DNA of 64,000 nt, taken from positions 20,775-84,774 of the forward strand of contig JABYQR010000197.1 of NCBI GenBank assembly GCA_022592445.1, in the 5' to 3' direction. Both the position numbers and the translations under genes were made by a program. Below the pieces are notes generated by a model. The model saw only the letters and a list, made by a program, of their open reading frames with translations. It did not search any database and was not told where the DNA came from. Positions 1-11,435 of this stretch are shown one piece after another (within the stretch, counting starts at the first letter, position 1; every line of letters starts with the position of its first letter). Source of the DNA: Cytidiella melzeri (Eukaryota; Basidiomycota; Agaricomycetes; Polyporales; Irpicaceae).

Positions 1-1790
1 ACTTGCGTTTGCAGTCTACGAGCAGGGTGCTCAGCATATATATATATATTGCTAGCTCTGAATCGGGACTTACATAGGGCAATGCTCTCAGCGTCGTTAG
101 GTTGACCCTTGTAAAGAGAAACATACGAAGAGAACTGTACTCCTGCAAAGTCAAAGGTCATTGACAGTCACTGTCGTCGAAAGCAAGCCGAGCATTGCAC
201 GAACCAGCGTCCAGCTTTTTCTGCAACAAATCCATCTTATTCAAGAATAATATGAATGTCGCATTCGCTAGGAGCTTGCTGTTGCAAACTTGCTTCCACA
301 ATTCAAACGAGTCCAGCTGAAGCACTGCGTCAGCCACTCGGTGAGTGACACCAATGGGTGACCCAATGGCTTACCATGCAGTTCACCGACGGATCTTCTG
401 GGAGGAATACATCAAAGTTCGACATGGGGGATAGGAAGATCATAGCGTTGACTGGGCAACTGAAGTCAACAGGTGTTTTTGTTTCAAGGTATATGAAGCA
501 CACACCGTCATCAAAATACGCAGTCCATACAGCTGATAGAACAATTTTTCAGATGAATGCCACAGCTTTAGCAGGACATGGGCTTAAACATACCTCTCTG
601 ACCACGGCGACCCTCAACGTCGTAGAATATCCACTCCTTCCCTACAACCGACACTTGAGCTCGGAGAAGCAAGCGACTGTCGCCACACGATGATTTTCAC
701 ATACCGTTCTCCATCATCAAGCGATGTTCTTCGACGCCTATTGTCTGTACGCGCGCTCGCAAAATATCTTCCGCCGTTGGCATGTATCTCGTGGATGCAA
801 TCCGAGCTGCATTGTTCATGAAACTAGTGCATCGCGCGTAAGGCTTAAGCGTCAAAGTACGCTGCGGTGCACAACGTTACAGCTCACAAGATATGAGAAT
901 CCTCCATAATCGCCAGCCGTTTCCGTAGTTCTGCATGCACCGTCATATCCGCCCATAGCGCTACTATATCGTCTCTGCACGCATCCAAAACATGCCGCGC
1001 ATCTTGTAGTTCGTCCTGAGTCGAAGAAGTGGGTCTCTTCAGTCTTGCCAACGCCTTCCATCCAGGTCGTGCTCGCAAAGACGTATCAAGAGACCTGCTC
1101 TCCGTACTGGAGCGCTCAAAAAAGGCATCAAAGTCGTCTGAGATGCTGGAACCTCCCGCAGGTGACTGTGGCTGGGTATCTGGGGCTATCCTCCCGTGCA
1201 ACATGAGCTCGACTTGCCGTAACGGCGACAGCCTCATACGCAATGCCCGCACAGGGTCAAGAATAGCTGGCGAGACATTTGACTGAGTTCTGCTGACTGA
1301 TGACGAATTACTCGATGCAGGGTTGGGTGTCAATATTTCGAGGATGTAGTTGACGGCGCGGACGAGGTTGTAGTGGACGACGGCGCGCCATGCCTCTGCT
1401 TCGGCCTCGAATGCCTTCGGAGCAAACAGTAGTTGGAAGTTCTTGAGCAGGGTCGACTTGCCTGCCTCCGACTGACCTAATGATTGGGGGGAGAAAGCTA
1501 TGAGGGTCGACAGGGCGTCAGATGAACGGAAGTATACGCACCTAGGAGGAGAAGCTTCGCCTGAGGCCGAGATTTCCTCATCTCCAGCCTTTCCAACTCA
1601 ATCTGACGGTCTATCTCATCGCTTTCGAGAGGTCGTGATGAATTTAACGCAGAAAGAGGGATCAGCCTCACACATACTTTATTCTCTTTGCCTCTCTCTC
1701 TTGCTCAAGACGGGCTTCCGAGGGTTCTCCGTTGTGCGAAAAAGTCCGGGGAGGCCAATCTGCGCTCAGGCTTGGCCTGCTTGCACGCAT
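1..1790 (-). CDS. Atypical G-protein alpha subunit, 3' end beyond the left edge
   Basis: Heterotrimeric G-protein alpha subunit: membrane-associated GTPase signalling below seven-helix receptors. Ten exons can be joined: 1790-1678, 1621-1542, 1477-888, 833-705, 641-594, 532-506, 451-375, 316-205, 142-74 and 15-<1. Together they give 420 codons in one frame. The first ATG is at 1790. Seen in order: an N-terminal stretch ending REAKRINDEIDRQIELERLE, P-loop GQSEAGKST at about residues 64-72, helical-domain start KNFQLLFAPKAF, a Ser-rich insertion of about 100 residues, switch I ILRARVQTIG, switch II DVEGRRGQR, AYFDDVNAMIFLSPMSNFD, the base-contacting NKMD, and VQFSSYVSLYKGQPND. The C-terminal helix is off the window. 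The family is expanded in Agaricomycetes with such atypical members. The DVGG box reads DVEG and the catalytic Gln position is Arg. Confidence 0.9.
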
Positions 1791-2921
1791 ATACAAGGCG
1801 GGTGCGGAAAGTAGAAAAAGAGGAGTGAAGAGAGCGAATGGAAAGGTGGTGCGATGGGCTAGGAGCGTGTACCAAGTGCGTACGGAATATTAAACAGGTT
1901 AAAGATGTCTGAGCTGGCTGTTTGTCATTGCAGACTAGCTAGCCTTGCAGCAGCTAAAACCATTTGGGCCCCGAGACCGGATCCCATAGAAAACTAAGCC
2001 CTCCTCCCCATGGAGCGACCCCGCTGTTGTAACGCAGCCCCAACGAGACAGCCATGCCCTAGGTATGCTAGCGGCAAGCTGCGTCGAGCCCAAGACAGAG
2101 ATGCTGGCCGTGGCCTGCAAGGTGCTCAGCAGCCGATCATTTGTGCGCGCGGGTACTGTAGGTGTAAGTCCAATTTACCTCAATAGGCACTGCAGGAGAT
2201 GCTCCACAACGCTAGGCAGACTAGGGAAATAGCCAGCTGAGACACGTACGAAGAGCACGCCGTCGGTCGGGAGTAGGCGTTGTACGTACCTCGGCTGCTT
2301 TGCAAGAAGATACGTTCTTCGACATGCAGACACAACGCCTACTGTACATGTCAGCACAACTATCGGAGATATCTGGATATGCTGCGGATGTCAGTCTTGA
2401 TGGTGATCGAGTACACACTGAAAGTCATACTCGTGTAGAACATGTTTCAACGGAGATGCAAGAGCATCTCTGCCGGTATTACTCGAGGAAGTGCTTTTTG
2501 CGCATAAAGTAGTAACCAAGAAAGACGAGACACGAAAGTACCCGTAGACAGTGGTATGACGCAGTAAAGACAGATGTCTACGTGCTGCTGTAGTACACAA
2601 AATAATGAGAGTGAACGGTCGAATAGCATGGTGTGCGAAAGCAGGTAACATTGCGCTAAAAGTACAAATGGCGAGAACCACACCGACAGCCAGAGGGGGG
2701 AAAAGGCGACGCAGAGAAACATAAATTCCCGAGAGCAGGAATGAATAAATAATGCTAGGGAAGAGTATCCTGTAGCTATACCAAGGGTTCAACCTTATCG
2801 AAGAAGACGACGGTCATGAACATCATCGCACACGACCACTTTGTCGAAAGAGCACGCACCAATCTTCTATACCACCCAGTGCAAACCAGCGCACATCGAT
2901 CTCAACAGATCGCTACTGCCT
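1791..2921. other. Intergenic, no supported gene
   Basis: Only short overlapping frames are open. A hydrophobic minus-strand frame of 133 codons (2391-2792) has no intron-linked extension or motif that I recognise. This stretch should hold the 5' flank of the G-alpha gene and the 3' flank of the gene ending at 2922. Confidence 0.5.
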
Positions 2922-4505
2922 TCACCGGGCGTTCTTCGCCCTCATAACTCTGTCGTATGATTCTGCCAGAGGATTGCGATACGCCAGCATCGTAAGATGG
3001 GCGTTTAGATATGGAGGTGGGAGTAAAGGATGTATGCTCTCCATCTGTGCATTGTGCTCGACTGGAGGGAAGTGTATGACCATCTGCTGAAGCGGGGTCT
3101 TTGGCGGCGATGGCGCGGGTCGCCGGCTGAGATGGCTAGACAGGGAAGCAAAGGTAGAGGAAGTAGAGGTCGTCCTCTGGCGGTCGTTATTCGACGCCTT
3201 CGTCAGTTGGGCATAACTAGCAGAAGGCTGTAGCTGTTGACCATTCGGTATTGTGGCGACCGAACTTCGTGAACTCGTGGACGATCTTCTCAATTGTCTC
3301 GAAGCCTCGGACACTGTAGGTGAAGGATGTGATAGCACTGGTGAGGGTGCGGTTGCATGCATACTGAGAGTTGGTGACACAGTTCGCATACTTGTGGGTG
3401 ACGACTGGATCGACATCTCGGTAGAAGTAGGCTCAGCGGGAACAGTTGTGAGAGGAGCCAGCGGGACGGGTTTTGCCGAACCGAGAACGGCACCATAGCC
3501 GATGGAGTTTGCGCGTATGAGAGGATGGGGACGTAGGGGATGAGTTGAGGAACTATGGATGGAATTGATAGAGGGAGGTCGAGTCATAGGGCGTTTGAAT
3601 TCGTCTGGAGACCTACGAGGAGGAGAGTGAGTCTCCGAGCGTGCCTTAGTGGCAGGAGGGGTTGCAGGTAATGGCTGAGTATCGAGTTGTTGAGGAATGG
3701 TATATGTTTGATGCAAACGAGGGGACTCTACAGGCTGCGGAGCCTGAGGAACATAGTCTCGTGCTGTCAAATGAGCATCACTGACGCCTTTTGCCAGTTG
3801 AGCGACCTCGTCCTGTCGTGCGGCGTTGTCTACGCGGGGAAGATCAGCTATTTCCGCGCGAGGAGTTGGGAGATCCTGCTTGGCGAAGCCAGTGACGACA
3901 AAGGCATTTGGAGGGAAACGCGGCTTCTCGACGGGAGTTACTCCCACTTCGCTGGTAGACTCGTTGTTGGGTGTCGCTGCCCCGCTCTCGGAAGATATCC
4001 ATTCATCGTCATCTTGTTCAGGCGGGCTTGCGATGGAAAAGTCTGCCTTGTGCTTGGGTCCACTCTTCGTACTCGAAGTACCGGAGGGACGACGAAGGGG
4101 TGGCCCTGCGGAATGTTCTTTCTGCTGTAATCTAACACTGCTGCTATTGCGAGCTATGTGAGTGGTACTTCGACTGTGGCCGTTGGTCTGTACGTGGAAA
4201 ATTACTATGCACAGTTCTCCGCGGATGCAAAATGAAAAACGCACCTCCAGCTGGTGAGTCTTCTTCTGTTTATCAGGATATCTTGCGGGCGCTGGTTCCT
4301 TTGCAGTTAGCTGCAAATTATTCAACCCTAGCCTCGATCCTCCTCCCGATGACCCTCTCGAATGCGTGCGAGTTAACCCTCCTCCAGCGCGGTGTGTGTG
4401 AGCTTTGGGTGCCATGGCGGAGAGGGAGGTTGTTGTGGTAGAGCGTTGAAGGGGACGGCTCAGGCTGCTGACGCCAGCGCTCTCCAGATTAGTCACCGCG
4501 TGCAT
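2922..4505 (-). CDS. Ser/Pro-rich fungal protein with acidic WISSESG motif
   Basis: The minus-strand frame is open for 527 codons from ATG 4505 to TGA 2922. A 57-nt segment (4188-4244) has a GTGCG donor and TACAG acceptor and encodes an odd hydrophobic patch, so it is probably an in-phase intron; the spliced protein would be 508 aa. Visible: a basic, Ser/Thr-rich N-terminus, an acidic patch DDDEWISSESGAATP in the first half, long low-complexity Ser/Pro/Thr stretches, and a C-terminal block ending in a conserved-looking PLLPPPYLNAHLTMLAYRNP. The EW(I/V)SSESG patch recalls fungal proteins with GATA-like/DUF3295 regions (regulators of nutrient signalling), but this is from memory and not certain. 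It is divergent from UTP6 with a 355-bp shared upstream region. Confidence 0.7.
   Translation of the reverse strand: MHAVTNLESAGVSSLSRPLQRSTTTTSLSAMAPKAHTHRAGGGLTRTHSRGSSGGGSRLGLNNLQLTAKEPAPARYPDKQKKTHQLEVRFSFCIRGELCIVIFHVQTNGHSRSTTHIARNSSSVRLQQKEHSAGPPLRRPSGTSSTKSGPKHKADFSIASPPEQDDDEWISSESGAATPNNESTSEVGVTPVEKPRFPPNAFVVTGFAKQDLPTPRAEIADLPRVDNAARQDEVAQLAKGVSDAHLTARDYVPQAPQPVESPRLHQTYTIPQQLDTQPLPATPPATKARSETHSPPRRSPDEFKRPMTRPPSINSIHSSSTHPLRPHPLIRANSIGYGAVLGSAKPVPLAPLTTVPAEPTSTEMSIQSSPTSMRTVSPTLSMHATAPSPVLSHPSPTVSEASRQLRRSSTSSRSSVATIPNGQQLQPSASYAQLTKASNNDRQRTTSTSSTFASLSSHLSRRPAPSPPKTPLQQMVIHFPPVEHNAQMESIHPLLPPPYLNAHLTMLAYRNPLAESYDRVMRAKNAR
4188..4244 (-). other. In-phase 57-nt intron inside an open frame
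   Basis: Donor GTGCGTTTTT and acceptor ...CACGTACAG on the minus strand. The length is 19 codons without a stop, so retained and spliced mRNAs would both be translatable. The encoded patch is hydrophobic and Cys-containing, unlike the Ser/Pro-rich flanks, which supports removal. Confidence 0.65.
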
Positions 4506-4860
4506 CTCACGTGGTGCTCCTTCGCAAATTAGCCGAGGTCGGGATTATTTTTGAGACGAGTCGCGGATGTCGGGGATGTGCCAACGGTGGTCGTTGTCCG
4601 AGTCGACGTTGCGTTCAGCCCTGAGCTCTGTCTGTCCCCATTTTGGACGCGATAATCAATTGGTAGCGTGGGGCAAGGGTGAGAAGGAAAGCCAATCACT
4701 CCTTCCGCCACATTCAGTCAGGCCACGTGCGGGCTTGCCTTTCTGAGATTCGTGGCGTAGAAAGTTTGCTGAGTTGCTGCCAGTAACATCGCGCGATGCA
4801 CAAAAGTTGAACGTTGAACTCGCACACACCACTTCTTCCCCTGCGCCGACGTAACTCAAC

Positions 4861-7186
4861 ATGGAGAGGGTGCATTTCCAGCAGGAGCAGATGCTCGCAG
4901 AGCTGAAGGATCTGGTTCAAAAGGGTCTCTTCACTGAAGTGCGTTCCATTCCAGTCTCCCCGTACCTTGGACACTCATGCAGGTAATAGAAAGAAGTCAA
5001 ACAGATCATGAAGAAACGCACTGCATTTGAGACAGCCCTCGTACGCAGAATCGCCAAAAAGAACGACTACCTACGGTATGTCACTTACGAAATGGGTCTC
5101 GAGGCCCTTCGAAAAAAGCGTGTTGAACGCCTCAGTGAGTACCCCTTGAGTTTCTCCTCACAACTGCCTCTTATATGCATTAAATAGAACTTCCGCGGTC
5201 TGCACCTTCAGTGTCAGACTATGCTCTTGTGCGGCGGCAATTCCACATTTTCGAACGCGCACTCAAGAAATTTAAATCAGATGTCGCACTATGGATACAG
5301 TACATCGAGCTTGCGAAGAAGGAAGGTGCTCGGTCCTTAGTGGGCCGTATATCTGCTCGGTGCGTCCCTGCGTTGCACTGTGTCATAGTAAACGGCATTC
5401 ACACAATGTTCTCAGGGCCCTGCAGCTGCATCCCAATGTCCCTGCGCTGTACATCCTTGCGGCGTCCCATGAACTATCCCATCTCTCACCTTCCGCGGCC
5501 CGTACACTGCTCCAGCGTGGGATTCGGCTGAACTCGGAAAGTGTTGAGATGTGGAGGGAGTACGCCAGGATGGAACTCGGTTTCGTAGAAAGCATGCGGA
5601 GACGCTGGGACGTTCTAGGCATCAGTGTGGACAGTAAAGGCAAGGCCAAGGCACATCCTGACACTGCCGTAGGTGGTATGAACGAAGGTCAAGTAGAACA
5701 GATGCAGACAGAGGCGGACGGAGCCGGCGACGAGTCAGAACAGGCTCGACGAGAGATCATGCAGGGTGCAATCATCAAATCTGTCGTATCGAACGCGGTG
5801 AAAGGTGCGCCTTCCATATATGCAGGTTGCATGGTCTTACCGCGTTTTCAACAGTACTGCCGAAGGCAGAACTTTTCGTTGCCCTGCATGAGCTGTTCGC
5901 CACGTACCCAACAACACATGAACTACGGACCGCCCTTTTAGACCATCTCCACACCCTACTACAACAGATCCTTCCAACAGACCCCGTCGCCGCTCGATTG
6001 TCTGCAACACGCCATCTTCTCCCTGGACTCAGCGGCGTCGCCCTCATAGATGCTTTGAAGGCTGCAAATGAACAATTTTCCTCTGCAGTGAGCAACGTAT
6101 CGTCACTCTCGCATGAGAATGCAGAGAGCATGGCCGAAGCTTATGCTGGCTTCGTGGAAGAATGGGTACAAAAGAACGACTTGAACATATTATTGGTACG
6201 CACAATCGCTGTCTACCTGGCAAGCATATTTCTCTGATACTTTAGCAGAAAGCTTACCTGCTCACGTCCTTGCACGCCTTCATTCATCAACTCACCAGTC
6301 AAAATCCCTCTCGCTCCGCGCCGTCTTCACTACTAGCCACACATCTTACTCTTCTCGCTCGCAACCCCTCGCTGCACTCACATCTTCCGTACGCGAAGAA
6401 CATTTCAAAGCTAGGAAGACGGTATACGTCCTCTCTGCCTGCACGGACGAATGCACGAGTTTGGCTAGCGCGTTTTGGAGTAGAGAAAGCGTTGAACGTA
6501 GACGAAGGGGAGCGGAAGAACTCGTATCGAGAAGCAAGGGCGGTCGTGCAGGGAGGAGACGATGTCCTCGACGTCTGGCTCTGGGGTCTCTCAGAGTCGG
6601 AGCTCGACCATTCACGGAAGACGCTCGCATTGAAGGTTTGTACTATCTGTCATCATTCTTTGGTCTCTAGAGATTGACTTGCGAAATACGTGATATACAG
6701 GAGCTGTTGAGCGAAAGCTTGCGTATGCAAGACGCCCCTTCGTTCCGCACTGTCCACGATGGTCTTCTGCGACAATACGCGTCTCTATCCTCGCATATGC
6801 TTCCCGCATCCAGGTTAACCTTTTTCCGCGATCTGACGACGTCCTACTTGCCGGATTCGTCGACGTTTGAGGCGTGTTTTCATGATGAAAAGGCGTTGTC
6901 GTCACGTGAGTCAGCGGAGGTGTTGAGTGAGATATACGAGAGTTGGAGACGACGAGACGCGGTCAGGGCGACGTTGGCGTGGGCGGGGTGGTTGGTTGAG
7001 AACGGGAAGGGGAAGGAGGCGGGTGATGTTGTGCAGAGGGCGAGGACGGACGTTGGGGTTGGTGAGAGGAGGCAAGCTTTGGACGAGGGCTGGCGGGCGG
7101 CTCTGGAGCGCTTTGATGCAAGGTCGATTGTGGTTGAGCAAGAAGACGATGGGGAGGATGATGTGGAGATGCAGCAGGACGAGTGA
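4861..7186 (+). CDS. UTP6: U3 snoRNA-associated protein 6 (SSU processome)
   Basis: Nucleolar component of the small-subunit processome (UTP-B complex), needed for early 18S pre-rRNA cleavages. Seven exons: 4861-4938, 4990-5134, 5188-5359, 5416-5804, 5855-6195, 6249-6635 and 6701-7186, giving 666 codons including the TGA. The start is fixed by the highly conserved N-terminus MERVHFQQEQMLAELKDL followed by KKRTAFETALVRRIAKKNDYLRY, typical of UTP6. Then come HAT-type helical repeats (FERALKKFKSDVALWIQYIE, ARALQLHPNVPALYILAASHEL, MWREYARMELGF) and a variable C-terminus ending in an acidic EDDGEDDVEMQQDE tail. Introns are 50-65 nt. Length and layout are usual for the family. Nothing looks broken. 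Confidence 0.95.
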
Positions 7187-10100
7187 CGGTACGGAGGTTT
7201 GATACGATGTTGAGTATGTTCTCAATTATAGCCGGTGTATTGTTGTTTTTTCTGCGTCCACGTCTTGAGCCCGACTCGAGTCGGAACAAAGCTTCGAAGC
7301 CTGCGATGCAACGTGGCTGCAATTTTGTTTTCGCCCATTCCTTAGTGTGTGGCCTTGGGCATGCTTCTATCTTGTTACCCCTCTCCGCTGAATTTCCTCA
7401 TGCACAGGCACGACCCACTTGCTCAAAGAACAAAGAACGACCACAACGCTCACCTGCGTTGAGGCGGATTGATTTTTACGCGGGAGGCTTTACGCTTGTT
7501 GGCTGACTGGCGATTATGGAACTGTCGGCACACAAACTCGAAACAGGCCAAGACTCCTTTCTAACTGCACTAAACCGGGACGGACACCCATGCATCATGC
7601 GTCGTGCTTCAACAACCCAGACATCAACCAAAGACAATCGTCAACGCGACTCGCTGTACAGAAGCGACAGCCAAGAAACACTTTGAATGTGTAATAGTGG
7701 GATATCTCGAGCACCCAAACGCGATGGCGTTTTCTGTTCCCGTCACCGCGTCAACGTTTCAACGGTCACCTCAGGCCGTCTGTCACAGACTTTTTTTCTC
7801 TTTCTGTTTTGCACACCAGATGACGAATTATGGCGAATGAGTCACTACAAGACAGACTGCCATTCTTGTTTGCGAGTCATGCATTAGCTTTTTGGAGTTT
7901 GGGCATCACTCTTGCGATGCTTTCGAGCTGGGCTTGGTACGAACGTTGTTTATTCTTTTGGTCTGGCGATTGCTGATGGGTGTGGATGCGCCGAGTTCTA
8001 CTTACTGTGTGATTATGTAAAGCCAATAATGCTGAGGATGGCGGTGCCTGCGTGCAACATGATGATGGACCTACAGCCGGATACAGAAGCCTCCGCCCTT
8101 CTCTACTTGGTCGTATTATTGTGAGTTTCGGATGTGAAGCAATCAATTTGTTTCATGCAAAGCGCGGAGGCTCGAGGCTACGATGTTTTACATTACGGAC
8201 TTGCGAGGAAGTCATCAATATCATTTCATACGAACCCTCCTATTGACGGTACTGTAATGGTGATTTTGCGGAGACGGAACCGCCCACGCACGAAGAGGGT
8301 TTTCCCTAGTCATGCGTTTCAAGCTTAACTTTCAAGCAATACGAAGGCGGTAGAAGAGAAGACGTGAAGGAAAGGGGTCGAGAAGGGGACGTGGCCGGCG
8401 GCCAGCCCAAAATTTCAAACTTGTCGCTCACTCTGGCGGATCGGATAGAAGGGTGATAAACTGCTAATAAAAGCAGTACGGTAGGCGCATGCGTCGGTCG
8501 TCCGGTTGCATCTGCTATAAACCGCCTGCGTAAGAACACACCGCACGAGCACAAACCCTTCAGACTAGAATCCTTGAATTCTGGATGAGCGTCAGATCCA
8601 GTACAACAACCCAAGGATTGTTCATCCTGCAGCCTGGAATCAAAAGTAGTACACAGTCCGCGGAGTGAGACGAGCTCCCACTCGATTGACTTGAACGTCG
8701 AGACGTAGCTCTCAAGCGAGGAGTTCCCAACATGTCGGAGCGTTACACGGGAAAGCCTGTGTGGACTCGGCACGAACGGAGGACCTAATATGCAATCCCC
8801 GTCCGCGAGTGGCTCCACATGGCTTCCCACACCGTCCTGAGAGCCCCGCGTCTCTTTGTGGTACAGCTTGTCGACGAGCGTGGGTGGTCCTCCGACCGTT
8901 TAGGTGGCGAGTGTCCTTGGATGGGGTGTATCTTCTCATAGGAGTGCCTAGTACGGTAGGACATGGCTTCAGGTTTGCAAGAGCGCTAACGCCGGGTGTG
9001 AGAAGAGTCGAGATGTACGGAGGAGGAGGATGGCTTGGTGACCTTGGCGAGCGTCATGAGAGTGGGAGGGTTTGTGGAAAAGCTTGATAGGCGGGTCGGC
9101 ACCTCAAGCTCCCTGTTTTTGTTGGCTTGGCTGAGGTTTCTAGCACGACAACTGCTGGGTGAGAGAGATGAAGTGGACGTATGCACATACCGAACTGCGA
9201 TGGTCCTCAGTCGGTGATACAGAACGCAGTCACCCGCGCGACCAAAGGCTCCGATGTGAAAGAACGTGGGTCAGCCGCCGGGCATTCGTGTTCTGTCAAT
9301 TCTGAACTTCTTTGACGTGAACCTTGAATGGCGCACGTGCACTGGTTCCACGACCCACACTCATATTCATGCGATTGTCCAACCCCAGGGCCAGCGAGCG
9401 GACGAGACTCGCCGTGCGTCCGTAGCATTTAACCTTCAGCCTTTCGTCTGGGGTTGCACACAGGACAGCGTGGAACGTATGCATGTTCGTCGACGCGTCC
9501 ACGGTGCTGTGCCACACCGCACGGTCGAATATACTAGGCATGCCACGTCGTATGCGCAGTTCATGCGAGCCTGAATTGCTTTGCCCAGTCAGTCACGCAA
9601 CACATGGATTCGAATGGACGACACAATGTTACAATTCATCGGCTGGGTGAAATTTTACAAGGACGGGATGTCCATATGGATTCCGATCCAGTTGGTAGCA
9701 AACAAGTACGTACGAAACAACGCCTTGTGTTGGTCTTCGGCCGGCCTTCCAATTCGTGCCATGGTAATTGTTTCTTATGCTTCTGCTACGCACAGCTCAC
9801 TGCGACGGGTTTTGACATTCCCAACAAATGATCATCATCCCGGCCGAGACATTTCGAGTCTCTTACCGACTCAGGGATTGTTTGCTTCAGACGGTGCTCA
9901 CGAAACGGCACTGCAAACTAAAGCTGTGCTGTAAGCCTGTGCAAGGTACCGGTGATTACGCACCTATACACGTTCATAGGAAGGCACACACCGTTCAGCG
10001 AACCTGAAGCTGATCGTGGACTGGTAGCAGCCTCGTGTGTATGACACTCGACAGCCCTGAGATCGGTTTTCAGTGCGCATGCTACGAGAAAACACGTTGT

Positions 10101-10800
10101 TTGTAGCGCGAGCTCAAACATTTCTTGTTCGGAATGCAGCGAGTTATTCTTCCGTCCCGAGCCCAAGCGCAAAAGAGACCTGAAAACTCGGGACAATGTC
10201 GGGGGAGTGCGTCTGAAAGGTAATCGGACAGTCGGTCCTTGGTATGTGGTGACTCCGAGGGCAGTCTACCATCATGAAAGCGGATAAGCTCAAGCCTAAT
10301 TAGAGGTTAGATTCTGGAAGGTCTACGCAAATCGCGGTGCGCGTACGACGACGATCAGCAGACAGAGTAGGACGCATGCAGCCATCAGAACTCGACGCCG
10401 TCCACACGCGCCACTTTCTTGGCGTCGTCAATAGTCTATGCTACTAGCGTTGACTCACCTACTCAGTGTATGAAAGGACGCCAAGGAGATGATCACTTGT
10501 GATGGCATGTTTGGCAGATGATGATGATGATGCCGCCGGCTTGTGGTGGGAAGGAAACGTGTGTCAGCAGAGTTTGTCAGCAGAGCCTGGGCGGGGCGTC
10601 GGGCGTCGGGGGACAGAACATAGGAGGCGTTGTGTGGCAGTGCAGCATGTGGTGGGAATAGATGGGAGACCGCGTGCATAGACGTGGTACACGCGGTGCA
10701 GAACAAAATGACACACACGCGGGAGATGGCCGTGCTACGGCGGCACATGGACTGCAGCGCTGGCCAGTGGATATCCCTTCGCTTCCTCCCCCTGCGATCG
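7187..10800. other. 3.6-kb stretch without a recognisable gene
   Basis: Past the UTP6 stop no frame shows a conserved domain, and the longest frames (for example 8306-8830 on the minus strand, 174 codons) are rich in Ser/Leu/Arg with no recognisable motif and no intron-joined continuation. A short GAT repeat lies near 10518. No LTR, terminal inverted repeat or transposase motif was seen. It could hold a fast-evolving gene or a non-coding transcript, but the sequence alone does not show it. Confidence 0.5.
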
Positions 10801-11435
10801 TTTCCGGCGTAGCATATGGTCCTCCACCGATCCATATCTCGCCCATTTTCAGTCTCCGCCTCTCTTCACCAGCTTTGTCTTTCCCCGTCATCTCCTCCTG
10901 CCTCTGCCCGTCCCGTCCTCACCTCCGTACCGTGTACGACCTACCCTCCTCATCGCCCAACGCAGCGTCCACGACGCAAAGCACGGCGACGAACGGTCAC
11001 ACATCATCGGATCTCCCACCCCCCCAGCTCCCTCAGGCGCTCACTCGCTTGGATCGCTGTTCTCCTCTTCCGTCCTCCCTCCCTCCCAGGCATTGGTACG
11101 GTACAGCTCCTCCAGCTCGAGTCCATCGACGCCCCCCCCCCTTTCATCCCTCCCGCATTCTGGTCAGCAAGTGTGTCTACTCTAGCCCGTCCGTCTCAAC
11201 CTGTACACCGTCGTATGCATATCTTCGCAAGCAGCCTCTAATCCCCCTTCACGCACACTCCCCTCCCCCGTGACTCTTGCATCCCGGAGATCAGAGCCTG
11301 CAAAGCATTCGGCATTCTCGTTTCCCAGTACACCGTTGACACTTTTTCCCACTTGTTCCAACTACAACGCCCACTTGTCCTCTTACGCTATATTCGTACC
11401 AATTTTCCTTTGCTTTCTTATAACGCCCCATCGAA
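10800..11435 (+). promoter_or_regulatory. Long C/T-rich leader upstream of the Ran1-like kinase
   Basis: About 600 bp with strong pyrimidine bias on the plus strand (CTCCTC, CCCTCC and TCTCC runs). Such CT blocks are common before transcription starts and in 5' UTRs of basidiomycete genes. Several ATG-initiated frames are open here (for example 10816-11241, 141 codons, and 10662-11273). Their composition follows from the C/T bias, so I treat them as possible upstream frames rather than genes. Confidence 0.5.

Noticed and set aside
38..50. TATATATATATAT run as a promoter
   Set aside because: It lies inside the last visible G-alpha intron, so a promoter role is unlikely.
2391..2792. Hydrophobic minus-strand frame resembling a membrane protein
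   Set aside because: Isolated, overlaps another hydrophobic frame on the same strand, and shows no family match that I know.
8306..8830. 174-codon minus-strand frame
   Set aside because: No recognisable motif, no joined exons and codon pattern not convincing; left as unsupported.
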